Source of the DNA: Siphonodentalium dalli
Lineage: Eukaryota > Mollusca > Scaphopoda > Gadilida > Siphonodentaliidae
Assembly: GCA_032622095.1 (NCBI GenBank)
Contig: CP136069.1
Coordinates: 14,802,450 to 14,866,449, forward strand
DNA length: 64,000 nt
Reading direction: 5' to 3'
The position numbers and the translations under genes are program-made. Under the pieces are notes generated by a model. That model worked only from the letters and a program-made list of their open reading frames with translations, ran no database searches and had not been told where the DNA came from. Position 1 is the stretch's first letter. Each line of letters begins with the position of its first letter. This document shows, piece after piece, positions 20,890 through 30,375 of the stretch.

Positions 20890-22276
20890 ATATTTCTCTT
20901 GGTGTGCGACAGGTGGCAGTTTCAATTTTCGTGTTATTTAGAATTACCAGAACATCTAGGAATGGGAGTTCCTCCTTCCTTGCATCCTACGTGAACTGAA
21001 TAGATTTGTCCAGATAATTAAGTAACACATGGAATTCGTTGAGACTGTCCATTGAATCAATCCATATTACAAAACAATCGTCAAGGTATCTCCTCCAAGA
21101 TGTTCGAATATGTGTACTTATTGACAATGGGAAGATGTTTTCCGCTCTTGTTCATTTTCTAGGAAGCCCATAACAAAGTTTGCGAATGTAGGGGCCACTT
21201 TTGTGCCCATGGCAGTTCCTTTTATTTGTAGGTAGTATTTGTCATTGAAGAAGAACTTATTGTTCTCCAATATAATACCCAAACTTTGTACGGTGAAGTC
21301 AGAACTGAATCTCTTGTCGATCATATCGCGATGTTTTCGATCCAGTATTCTACTGCTTTTATTCCTAAATCATGCGGAATATTTGAGTAGAGACCAACTA
21401 CATCAAAACTCACAAGTGTTGACCCTTCTTTAGTTCTTTCTGGCAATTCTCTGACAAAATCCATGTCATCTCTTATGTAACTTGGTATTTTTTCACATAA
21501 TGGTTTCATGATTATGTCCATGAAATTACTGAGTCTGTTAGTGGGACAAGAGGATCCAGCGATAATTGGTCTCAATTTCAGATCGTCTGGTTCACAGATC
21601 TCTATATATGTTGAGTTTTGCTGTTTGATTGCTTCCTGTATTGATGTGTTTTAAAAAGTTTTCGTATTGAACGCATAGTTTTACTATCGGTATTCTTTGG
21701 TATGTCCTTATAAAATTCACTGTCCATAAGAATATTTTCTGCTAGTTTTTCATAATAAGTTGTGTTCATTATAACGATTGCGCCTCCCTTGTCGGCCTCT
21801 TTCATTATTATAGATTTGTCATCCTTGAGGCGTTTGATGGCGTCTTTTTCGTTTCTAGAGATATTCTGTGCGACGTGTTTATTAGTGTTCGTGGATGAAG
21901 TGACTGTACACAGGGTATCAATATATTCATCCAGTGTATCATCCCTACCTTTTGGTGGTGTAAATTTCGATTTGTTGCGAACTAATGATTCATCACCTTG
22001 AGTGTTTTTATCTGCAAAAAAATCGATTAATCGCAGTTTCCTGCCGAAACTTTGTGCGTCCGCTTTTAGTTCCTGTGTGTCCTCACTCGGGGTTGGTGTG
22101 AACTTAAAACCACGTTCTAATAATTTGAGTTCGATGTCACTCAGATGTCTGTTTGATAAGTTAATAATCTTTGGCTCTACCTTTTTATTCACATCATTGT
22201 CACCTGGTCTGGTTTCTTCCGTGTTGTGTCCGACTGGCGCTCGCCTAAAAAACGAACCAATCTTGGTGCGGAGTTA
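20890..22276 (-). pseudogene. Penelope-like element reverse transcriptase, decayed ORF2
   Basis: PLE reverse transcriptase copies the element's RNA onto a nicked target. On the minus strand the conserved order is intact: NLSNRHLSD and LLERGFKFTPTP (about 22165-22085), ADKGGAIVIMN (about 21795), LRPIIAGSSCPTNRLSNFMD (about 21570), VSFDVVGLYSNIPHD (about 21395), GTAMGTKVAPTFANF (about 21200), then WRRYLDDCFVIW (about 21095-21060) and PFLDV (about 20970). RRYLDD carries the catalytic aspartates. The frame is broken by single-base shifts near 21640, 21340 and 21130 and by a TAG near 20992, so the copy is dead. Sequence stops at an R6 repeat soon after the RT core; the GIY-YIG endonuclease expected downstream in most PLEs is absent. 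The minus-strand frame is open from 22276, 88 nt before the upstream ORF ends. Confidence 0.92.
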
Positions 22277-23409
22277 GATGGGATTTGTCGCGGTTTTCTA
22301 GGTTGCTGGGTTTGGTTCACCATGGGTGGGCGTTTCGTATTATATCTGGGAGTAGTTTGTGGTTTGCCAGTTCTCACTACATCAGTGTATAATCTTGGTG
22401 GTGTCCGATTGGTAGATTTTGGTCGACCGCGAGGTACATCGCGCTTACTTTTGCTCATCTCTACACTTTTAGACCTATTCCGTCTTTGCATTGGAGTAGA
22501 TGGGCTTAATCGAGGTCTCCAAACCTTTTGCACAGTCGGTTGTTCTGCTGTGTTCATTCGTCCTGGTTTTGATTTCCTCGGAAGTGTTTTGCGAAATTTT
22601 TTCTCTTTTATTGGTATTGGGATATCTTTATCATAATTAAGTTGATATTCACCAAAGAAAGACTGTTTCTTATTTTCCCATATACTAATCGACTTAGCTT
22701 CGTTGAAAGATGTATCCTTTATCCAAAACTCCTTCAGTTTGTCAGCGATTAGTCCATGTGAAATTTTATCAATTTCTCCGTATATGATCACGTCGAGCTC
22801 TTGGTATGATTTTTCGTATCTTTCTCTTTTGTTCTCAATTAGTTTAATTTCCGTTTTAAACTTACACACTGCTAAGTCGAAACGCAACTTTGTTTCTTCC
22901 TGTGGTTCTTCCGATATTTCCCTGATTAAGAATGTACGCGGGAGAATAGGATTTGTTTGTTGAATCCATCCGTTGTATGTTTCTACAGATTTCCCACATC
23001 TTAGAAAATTCCAGAACATTTGCGTGCGTTTGTTCAAGTTCCTTTTCCATATTTTGAATATTGTTTGTCGTTTTCGAATCACTTCCCTTTCCAAATTTAT
23101 TTTTTCGTTCAGTTCTTTAACAACTGATGTTTCTGTGTTTGGAATCGTTTCACTGTCTTGATAAACATAAGACTGTAATGAACCGGGCAGCTTCCGTAGT
23201 TCTGATGTCAATTTCTCGTAATCATCCAATGAATCGCGAGAGAATGATCCAATGTTTTTAATTCCTTCAGAAGTCGTCTTCGCATGTTGCTCTATGTTGT
23301 TTAGAGACTCACGGAGTGTGTCGAAATTGTCATTTAGTGTTGATAACTTCGTTGATATCTCCGTCAATATATGCAACGACTCTTCTCTCTTTGATCTTGT
23401 TTCTGGCAT
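22189..23409 (-). CDS. Penelope-like element ORF1 / N-terminal protein
   Basis: A 406-residue open frame without breaks. It starts at MPETRSKREES, about 130 nt downstream of the hammerhead ribozyme. Residues about 10-115 are heptad-rich (coiled coil likely). About 118-250 form a conserved-looking segment with spaced aromatic residues (KIWKRNLNKRTQMFWNFLR, YNGWI, EFWI, SIWENKKQSFFGEY), typical of the region upstream of the RT in animal PLEs. About 265-385 is a Pro/Lys/Arg/Ser-rich basic tail likely to bind nucleic acid. It ends in TGA (22191-22189), while the RT frame is already open from 22276 in the -1 register. A T TTT TTA heptamer is in phase at codons 387-388. It may be made alone or as a frameshift fusion with the RT. 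Confidence 0.85.
   Translation of the reverse strand: MPETRSKREESLHILTEISTKLSTLNDNFDTLRESLNNIEQHAKTTSEGIKNIGSFSRDSLDDYEKLTSELRKLPGSLQSYVYQDSETIPNTETSVVKELNEKINLEREVIRKRQTIFKIWKRNLNKRTQMFWNFLRCGKSVETYNGWIQQTNPILPRTFLIREISEEPQEETKLRFDLAVCKFKTEIKLIENKRERYEKSYQELDVIIYGEIDKISHGLIADKLKEFWIKDTSFNEAKSISIWENKKQSFFGEYQLNYDKDIPIPIKEKKFRKTLPRKSKPGRMNTAEQPTVQKVWRPRLSPSTPMQRRNRSKSVEMSKSKRDVPRGRPKSTNRTPPRLYTDVVRTGKPQTTPRYNTKRPPMVNQTQQPRKPRQIPSNSAPRLVRFLGERQSDTTRKKPDQVTMM
22246..22252 (-). promoter_or_regulatory. Candidate -1 ribosomal frameshift heptamer T TTT TTA
   Basis: Read on the minus strand the ORF1 codons are CGT TTT TTA GGC, so T TTT TTA is in the X XXY YYZ phase. A one-base backward slip enters the frame that continues into the RT region. 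ORF1 terminates 55 nt later. No strong downstream hairpin is obvious by eye: GGC-GAGC-GCC is only 3 bp. Confidence 0.45.
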
Positions 23410-23420
23410 GTCTCCGTCGT

Positions 23421-23464
23421 GCGCTCAAATTTATATATATAACCGTTTATATAGTACTTGAGCG
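23421..23464 (-). other. AU-rich hairpin in Penelope-like 5' leader
   Basis: CGCTCAA and TTGAGCG enclose a TA-rich segment that is partly self-complementary (TATATATAACCG / TTTATATAG). It lies between the ribozyme and the ORF1 start codon. Confidence 0.4.
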
Positions 23465-23532
23465 TAGAGTTGTATATATGATCCAAAAGAATGGAGACAT
23501 GACTTATAAAACGATCATTTAATACATTTGTA

Positions 23533-23580
23533 AGTCTAGAGGCCTTTCGTGCTTAGTATCATTGCACTCTTCAGTAGACT
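23533..23580 (-). ncRNA. Hammerhead ribozyme, type I, in Penelope-like 5' region
   Basis: A self-cleaving RNA motif on the element's transcript strand. Minus-strand order: stem I strand AGTCTA (23580-23575); core CTGAAGA (23574-23568; C3-U4-G5-A6-N7-G8-A9); stem II GTGC (23567-23564) with an 11-nt loop and GCAC (23552-23549); GAA (23548-23546); stem III AGGCCT (23545-23540), a loopless palindrome beginning A15.1 and ending U16.1; C17 (23539); then TAGACT (23538-23533), fully complementary to the first strand. Every invariant core base and the G10.1-C11.1 pair are present. Predicted cleavage is between 23539 and 23538. Hammerheads with minimal stem III are known in PLEs and can act as dimers because stem III is self-complementary. 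Confidence 0.88.
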
Positions 23581-23587
23581 GTTATTG

Positions 23588-23645
23588 TCGTACGTAATAG
23601 ACGCAAGGGAGATAACTCTCCCATGCACTTCCGGCTATTACGTCA
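23588..23645 (-). other. Hairpin upstream of the hammerhead
   Basis: ACGTAATAG (from 23592) pairs with CTATTACGT (ending near 23642), with an inner GGGAGATAACTCTCCC hairpin. It is probably part of the structured 5' (pseudo-LTR) region of the Penelope-like element; the element's exact 5' limit is not defined. Confidence 0.45.
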
Positions 23646-23769
23646 TTAGTCAGCATTTAGTTTTGCTTTGAACAGGATTTTAAAGAAATCTTCCCGAATC
23701 TTGCGATGTATTTTGCTCTTGTACATCTTGCAGAACGGGAAGACATGGAAACTCTTTCTTACACAATCG

Positions 23770-24130
23770 TCCAGCCGAGTCAGCCACCGGTTCGTTAATT
23801 AGGTGCTGATCGGTGTGACAGTTTGCAGTAGGTCCCATATTTGCGGCGGTAATTTTGCGAAAGTCCCCGAATTCGCAGAGACCGGTCCCCTAAAATGGTC
23901 GAAATATATTGATTTTAACGAGGGAACGGGTGCGTATATCTCAATTGATACGTATTTTAAAAAGGTTAGTCGGGTACAGCCGTGTCAGCCACGGTTCACT
24001 AATTGGTGCTGATCGGTGTGACGATTTGCAGTATGTCCCTATTTGCGGAGATCCCGAATTCGCGGAAGTCCCCTAAAATGGTCGAAATATGTTGATTTTA
24101 ATGAGGGAACGGATGCGAATATGTCAATTG
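23770..24130 (+). repeat. Two tandem copies of about 205 bp (family R7)
   Basis: Shared blocks: AGGTGCTGATCGGTGTGAC, AAGTCCCC...CCCTAAAATGGTCGAAATAT, TTGATTTTAACGAGGGAACG and CAATTGATACGTATTTTAAA, at about 23775-23975 and 23978-24145. The GCCGAGT...CGGTTCGTTAATTAGGTGCTG start also appears at about 24945-24985 ahead of R2, suggesting a shared, possibly tRNA-like head. Confidence 0.75.
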
Positions 24131-24162
24131 ATACGTATTTTAAACAAATAACGGCACGATCA

Positions 24163-24201
24163 TCATAATAATCATCATCATCATCATCATCATCATCATA
24201 A
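24163..24201 (+). repeat. (ATC)n microsatellite
   Basis: About 12 consecutive ATC/ATA units between unique flanks. Confidence 0.95.
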
Positions 24202-24575
24202 TACGGAACAAATCTTGCAACTTTCCGTCCAATAACATTATTTGCAATGTTTGTTTACAAATATATGTATCGTCATTCGATATTTACTTGTGAGTCACTC
24301 GAACATATTACTATGGGATATATCGCAGGATAACATATTTCCGGTTTTCGCGGGGCGTATATTCGCTGGATGTCTTATAGTTGCAATATGTAACTAGTAT
24401 GACCGCGTTAATTGGGTTCGGTGTTTAGGTATGAACAATAGCTTGGCCATGCACTCTTATGGTGAGAACGGAATGCCTCCGATTTTTGATCCGCATTTAG
24501 AAGCTTTCTGGTGTGGTGAATGAGAAACATGCAGTAATAAGCCGTATTTTTTGTAATAATTGAAGTATTAGTTCT
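24202..24575. other. Unassigned stretch
   Basis: No tandem repeat, terminal repeat or coding sequence recognised. Confidence 0.4.
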
Positions 24576-24577
24576 TT

Positions 24578-25215
24578 TAACGGAGTTCTGAGGCGGTGAA
24601 TTCATGTAACCAATATATTTTATATTATTGGCGCGAGCACCGCGTGTATACTGTTCGGCAATTTCTTTATAGCCGTGGTCCCATGGGAATTTTATTTATA
24701 GATAATTGGTTTTTCAGGTTTAAAAGTCGAACTGCGCGCCAGGAGGCCGAGTCGGTAAAAGGTTTAGTTGGGAATTTCAATTTCGTTTATTGTCCTTTAC
24801 ATTATTATGCCAATAATGTTGATTTTTGGTTTGTGACAAGCTATGTCAATTACCAATAAAAGAAATTTAAAAGATCATTTGTAAGTCTTATATTTCAACT
24901 TTTATAGATATTTTCTGCAGCCCACTGATGGTTGTGGTCGGAGACGGCCGAGTGCGCCGCCGGATCGTTAATTAGGTGCTGGTTGCTATTGTTACTTTAA
25001 CGGAATTCTGAGTTAGTCATTCGCGAAATCAATATATTTTATATTCTATAATTACAATCATGGGTATATAATATATGATCTTGAGCGCGTTACCATTTCT
25101 GACTATGGTTTTCTTGTAATTTATATATATGGCTAATAATATTATCTTGAGGGCGTTACCATTTCTGACTATGGTTTTGTTGTGTTTTCTCCAAGCTGTT
25201 TTCGGCTTGCCAATG
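24578..25215 (+). repeat. Cluster of R2 dispersed repeat copies
   Basis: R2 blocks (GAATTCTGAGTTAGTCATTC, AATATATTTTATATTCTATA, ATATGATCTTGAGCGCGTTA) recur at 24578-24625 (partial), 24980-25110 (best) and 25130-25200 (partial). The best copy follows GGCCGAGTGCGCCGCCGGAT, an A-box-like string reminiscent of a tRNA-derived SINE. Class unproven. Confidence 0.55.
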
Positions 25216-26415
25216 GGCCCATTAACACGCACTTTGGTTTTTGTGTACCTGTTTCAGCATTTCGTCGCGATGTGTTGCTTTTCTGTCATCTGAACGTGTG
25301 TCTATGCATGATGTATTGAACCATGGGTTGTTAGCCACAATATTTTCTCATGCTTAAAAGTTATTGGAACTGGATTTGCCCGCGTTAGCGCATATGAGCA
25401 GTGTGTTTTTATTGTTGTTTAACCTGTTTTGTTGCATTTTTATTAGAACATCTTTCATCTATTTCCAAGCGACAAACATCGGAACGCTATCTACTATTAT
25501 ATTGCATTGTGATTTTGGGAATGGTATAAGTATTTTATTCACACATTCATGAACCCTTCGAGCTGTTTGTTTATATCGGCATTTAACATGTTATATAACA
25601 TCGTTTAGTGAACGTTTTCATGTATTTGTACGCGAACAATATCGGAATGTTATATTCTAAATGAATTGTTGGGACGTTAATTATTAACCAATTCCCACGT
25701 TACTCCTTCGTGCTGTTAAATATTGACGTTTAGTGCACTTCAGTTTTTGTTTCTAAAGTTGTTTTCATTTCTTTGTATGCGGAATATATCTGAGCTATTG
25801 AACTATTAATAGTTATTAAAGATACTCAATCCGATCAGACGGTCCCCATCACATCATCAAGATACAACAACAACAACATTTCTTCAAAATACGCCTTATT
25901 TAACAGAGAATAGAGCTAATCACTGTCAACTATGTTGTCAAATTTCCCAAACGTGTTATTATCAACCTTTTTTCAACGAACTATGGCCGTGTTATCACTT
26001 GAGTATCACGTATCACAAATTTGGCCGTATTACCACTTGATTTTAGAGTTATCCATCGTCATCCGCAATTTTGTCCGAGACCGTCTATTTGACAAAGTTT
26101 TTTTGGGCCACAAATAATTGCACATCTCGAGAAAAAACTAATTTAAAAAATCAATATATGATCACTCTGATCTTTGATGGATGGGTTCCTCGACTCGAAT
26201 CAAACATTGTTTACACCCGAAGCCAAATAAATAGTAATTTACGAGCGTTAATTCTGATAATGTATCTTTAAGAATTGTCCAACTTACAAGTTCCAGCACC
26301 TACCCTTCACATTGGTTGTTTAACATATACAGTGTGGCTTTATTCTTATCATCATTTTTAGTTCGGTGTACTCAGCATATATTAGAATGCTATATGAATT
26401 TAACAATGTTTAGAA
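25216..26415. other. AT-rich stretch, nothing recognised
   Basis: Only short chance open frames; a (CAA)n run of 4-5 units sits near 25866. No element ends or domains were found. Confidence 0.45.
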
Positions 26416-26419
26416 ACTA

Positions 26420-27005
26420 ACCCTCCTGGGACCATGTTTTAATTTATCATCATTTGGGGGGGGGGCATATTTTAATTAGTCCTCATTGGACCATAATCGA
26501 ATTGACCCTCATGGGACTATAGTATATTTAACTATAATTCAATCAACACTAATGACACCATTTTAAATGTAATTAACAGTCACAACGGGACCATACTGTA
26601 ACTTTAATTAACCATAATTTTACCATATTTGAATTGACCTTCATGTGACCATATTTCTATTAACCGTCATAACGTTTTCTATTAACCGTCATGTGACCAT
26701 ATTTGAATTAACCCTGATCAGCTATGGGACCATATTTGAATTAACCTTGATCAGCTATGGGACCATATTTGAACTAACCCTGATCGGCTATGGGACCACA
26801 TTTGAGTTAAAAATCATGGAACCATTTTAACGAACCATCATGGGATTTTATTTTCATTAACCCTCATCAGACAGTATGTTAATTAACCTTCATGTGACCA
26901 TATTTTAATTAACCCGTATGTGACAATATTTTAATTATCCTTAATGTGACCATAATTTCATTTTACCCTCATCAGACCATATTGTAATTAACGCTCACTG
27001 GTGTG
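26420..27005 (+). repeat. Diverged about 28-30 bp minisatellite
   Basis: About 18 units of the type GGGACCATATTTGAATTAAC + CCTCAT, with variable third positions and occasional insertions (GATCAGCTAT in three successive units at about 26715-26790). Confidence 0.88.
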
Positions 27006-28290
27006 CTCATGTGTAATAAACATGTAATCATCAGCTATCTTCGAAATTAGAAACGGTACGTTCATGCTATCCGTCTCCGGATCATAGTTTTAAAGTGTGC
27101 GCATATTTCCGTACTATTTCCGCTACCTTCGATTCGTCATCGGGTGATGGAGTTGCGGCACATTTGTCTTCGTTGGTGAATTTAAAATAAATTACCGAAA
27201 TACAGTGAGATTTTCGAAGAACTGGAAAAATATACCTATGGAATGTTGTAGATTGACATATAGGGTGTAAGAGGTACCAACAGTTTTTAGTAAAAAAAAT
27301 TTTTTTTTGTAGGAATACAGTTCAAAATGGGTGGCAACAATTTTCTGTTTCGTTCCTTCCGTGACCTGCGGTCCCGGGTGCCGGTTCCGCCAATAAAAGA
27401 GGACTTTTGACCAAATTCCAGGCTCCTGTGGTTCCACAGAGTACGGATGCCAGTTTGTCTGAAATGTGTATGTGTGGAACGCGCAGACCTACTGGCATCC
27501 ATACTCGAAGGAACTCAACAATTCATTTGTTACATTAACACTCGTGTCGTGCATTTTAATTGACCCCCATGAGAGTCCATATTTTCAAAGTTGATATCAG
27601 GAGTGACATTCTTTGATCACCATTACGCCCTCTTATGGTTTAGATTGGCAAATATAGCTGGCCTTGTCAATGAAGGAAATGGATTAATGTGACTAAAAAT
27701 GTACTCGGTATTTTGCGTAATTGGATGGACTAATGTAATTAGAAACGTACTTGGTATTTGCGTACTTAAATCTTGTAACGAAGCTCGACAGCTTTTGCCG
27801 TGATTGCTATTCTGCATTGTATTTCATGCACTATTCATGCCTCCATTTCAATAGAAATTAGAATAAATAACAAAGAAAATATACATGCCAGCCGAAAACA
27901 ATTCATATGTGGTTCAAAAGAAACGAGAAACGAACAGTTTAGTGCATTTGCCTCGATCTGGCAGCACGTCAACATAATAATGTATAAATCGTAAAGGCTT
28001 TGTCAATTCTTTGGAAATGGGTGTGTGATTATTTGTGTATAAATGCAATAACCGTTGCATGTTTGGCTATGAACATTTCAACCAAATGGAACATATGCGC
28101 CCTTTGTGAGCACTTATCATAAGAATGGTGTCTAAATATTTCAAAATTAACTTTAGTTTTGCACGTCCGATTCTTAAAATGTTTTCACATCCTTTCTCAC
28201 CAAGTGCACAGTATAGACACATACAAATAATATATGATCAACAACATAGGCGTTACCTATATACACATTTTTCATAATATCTGTACATTA
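27006..28290. other. Unassigned stretch
   Basis: No recognised coding sequence or terminal repeats. A minus-strand open frame (27192-27437) is low in recognisable features. TACTCGGTATTTTGCGTAAT and TACTTGGTATTTGCGTACTT (27702-27775) are a small local duplication. Confidence 0.4.
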
Positions 28291-28294
28291 AAGC

Positions 28295-28390
28295 TTCAAT
28301 ATATTTTATATAATTTTATGCTAATACTATGATCTTGATGGCGTTACCATTTCTGAGTATGATTTTCTTGTCTGTCGCGATTTTTCTCCA
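28295..28390 (+). repeat. R2 dispersed repeat, partial copy
   Basis: ATATTTTATATAATTTTATG, CTATGATCTTGATGGCGTTACC and TTTCTCCAAG match the R2 copies at 7.6 and 25.1 kb. Confidence 0.6.
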
Positions 28391-28559
28391 AGACACCTGA
28401 ACCTATTTCTGCAGTGTGAATTCCGTTACTTGTTTCTTATTCATTATTCCTTATTCGAGAAAGTTCTGGGATGGCGGAAAATACATTGGAACGTTTTTTG
28501 TAATAAGATGAGTTTTTTGGTAAACACAAATCCGGGTCAAGTTAAAACATTACTTGAAA

Positions 28560-29260
28560 TTAGCACTCGGCTCAAATCGAATTTAGTGAACTCGGTTGAC
28601 AAAGTCCGAAAAAAAAACGGATATTGTCAAAACAACTGCATGGTCATAAATGTGGGTCGAATTTCAGTTTTCGCTCTGCTCGGTCTGAAAATTGATGAAA
28701 ATGTGGCAAATGGTAGCATATTCACAAATGCCCACCTAGGTCGATCAGTTTTGGACGAACACCTTTTAGGTCGAGTCCGAAAATAAGTTTTCGCTCTGCT
28801 CGGTCGAATATTTTTGGAAAACGTGGCAAATGACCATGGAAACGTTCTTACCAAGGCGAGACGAAATGTTGGGTAGTAAACAATCCGGGTCTAAAGTTAA
28901 AAAGTCCGAAAAAAAACGGAATGTGTCAGAAACAACCTCAGGGTCATAAATAGTTACATGTGCCAAATTGTTTAGTGATCAAAATTTGGATCGCCGAAAA
29001 AAGTGGGTCGAATGTCTGTTTTCGACCTGCACGGTCGGAAAATTGGGCGAATAGTCACATATTCATAAATGGTCACCTGGGCCGAACAGTGTCTGGTCGA
29101 GAATATTTTGGGCCTAGTCCGAAAAGGTGGGTGAAACCAAGTTTCTGCTCTGTTCGTTCGGGAAAATGTGGCAAATGGCCATGGGGAAAGTCCTTAGTAA
29201 GTTTAAACGAAATATTGGGTAAAAAGAAACAATCCGGTTTAAAAGTTTTAAAAAAATTGT
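28560..29260 (+). repeat. Local direct repeats, three diverged units
   Basis: Three passages share TTTTCGCTCTGCTCGGTC, AATGTGGCAAATGGCCATGG and a GAAATATTGGGTA end, at about 28660-28790, 28790-28880 and 29010-29225. The last unit is also one arm of the inverted repeat with 30.1-30.4 kb. Confidence 0.65.
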
Positions 29261-30372
29261 AAAAAAAAGGACAAATAGAAATAAATAGGTGTTAACTAAC
29301 AATCAGTAAGTCAATTCCAACTTAATATAAGTCTGGTGAGAATTAAAAGATGTCGAATAACCGTCAATAAGACGTCAAATATAAATTTAAAGAGACCAAA
29401 TTACAGCCAACAACTAAATTCCAACTGGAGAGAAGTCCTTTCTAAAATAATATACGTCACTATATTACATTAAACGCCATCTTAATTTATACTTATAAAA
29501 TTACCCGTACTGATACCTTACTCGTATTTACATTCGTGCAGTACCATGTTACCTGCAAGCGCGAATTCAAAACTGACAAAAAAATGTTCGTTAAAGTCTT
29601 GAATCTGATGACAGTTTCAGTTCTCATTCGTTTCTGAAGACACATGTGCATATTAAACGCGGTCACAGTGGATTTACACCACGTAACACATAACTACATC
29701 ATCAATTTGTTGAGATGATGAATGTTTATATGCTCCGAGTAATTATTCTGATATTGAAATAGTTCTAGACTGGACATCAATGCAATGAACTCGAAAACAG
29801 AATACCACAACCGCGAAGGCAACTGACTTCAGAAAAATCGACACTTACGGGTTATGATGGCACAAATAACACAGATCGGGGGCGTGCTTTCATGCACATG
29901 CAATCTAGAATATGTGCATTACTCACAAGCATCAGTGAGTAATGGTTTTTAATTTTTGATATGGTTTATCAAATGTAAACATAGGCCGTGTATAGGCGTA
30001 ATTGTCTATTCAATGTTTCGTAATGTATGTAACTCATCAACATGACGTTTGTTTTCCCTGTGTTTTATTTTAAATTCAGAGTCGTACTATGGTTCGCCCA
30101 GTTTTAAATTCGCGCACCGACGTTGCGCGAAAAATAGTACTGCGTGATTTTAAATACGAGTAAGGTATATATATTCGAAACTGTGTAGTATTACCTAAGG
30201 CCGTTCCCATGGTCATTTGCCCACATTTTTCAAAATTTCCCCGACCGAGCACATCGAAAACTTTATTTCGACCACCATTTTGGCTTTTTCGGGCTGGATC
30301 CAAAAGATTTTTTGGCAGAACTGTTTGACCCAGGCTATTTATGAATATGATACCATTTGTCCCATTTCCCTG
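29034..30372. repeat. Large interrupted inverted repeat
   Basis: 29034-29200 is the reverse complement of about 30195-30372: TTCATAAATGG versus CTATTTATGAATATG, and GGCAAATGGCCATGGG versus CCCATGGTCATTTGCCC. Further in, 29510-29580 matches 30090-30165 (ACCTTACTCGTATTTA, GCGAATTCAAAACTG). The arms are about 300-500 bp with one arm interrupted, and the spacer is about 500 bp. This could be a foldback element or an inverted duplication. Confidence 0.65.
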
Positions 30373-30375
30373 GAA

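Noticed and set aside
20700-20999. His/Thr-rich frames around the CA repeat
   Set aside because: Microsatellite tail of an R6 repeat next to the Penelope-like 3' limit.
22002-23161. Plus-strand open frames (22002-22277, 22226-22636, 22703-22963, 22973-23161)
   Set aside because: They are antisense shadows of the Penelope-like ORF1 and RT, with biased composition and no recognisable domain.
24926-24985. tRNA gene (GGCCGAGTGCG... start)
   Set aside because: Only an A-box-like string is seen; no acceptor stem pairing and no B box at the right distance. Kept only as a possible SINE head.
26960-26985. Minus-strand CTGATGAGGG near 26970 as a hammerhead core
   Set aside because: It lies in the 30-bp minisatellite, and no stem II or stem I pairing exists.
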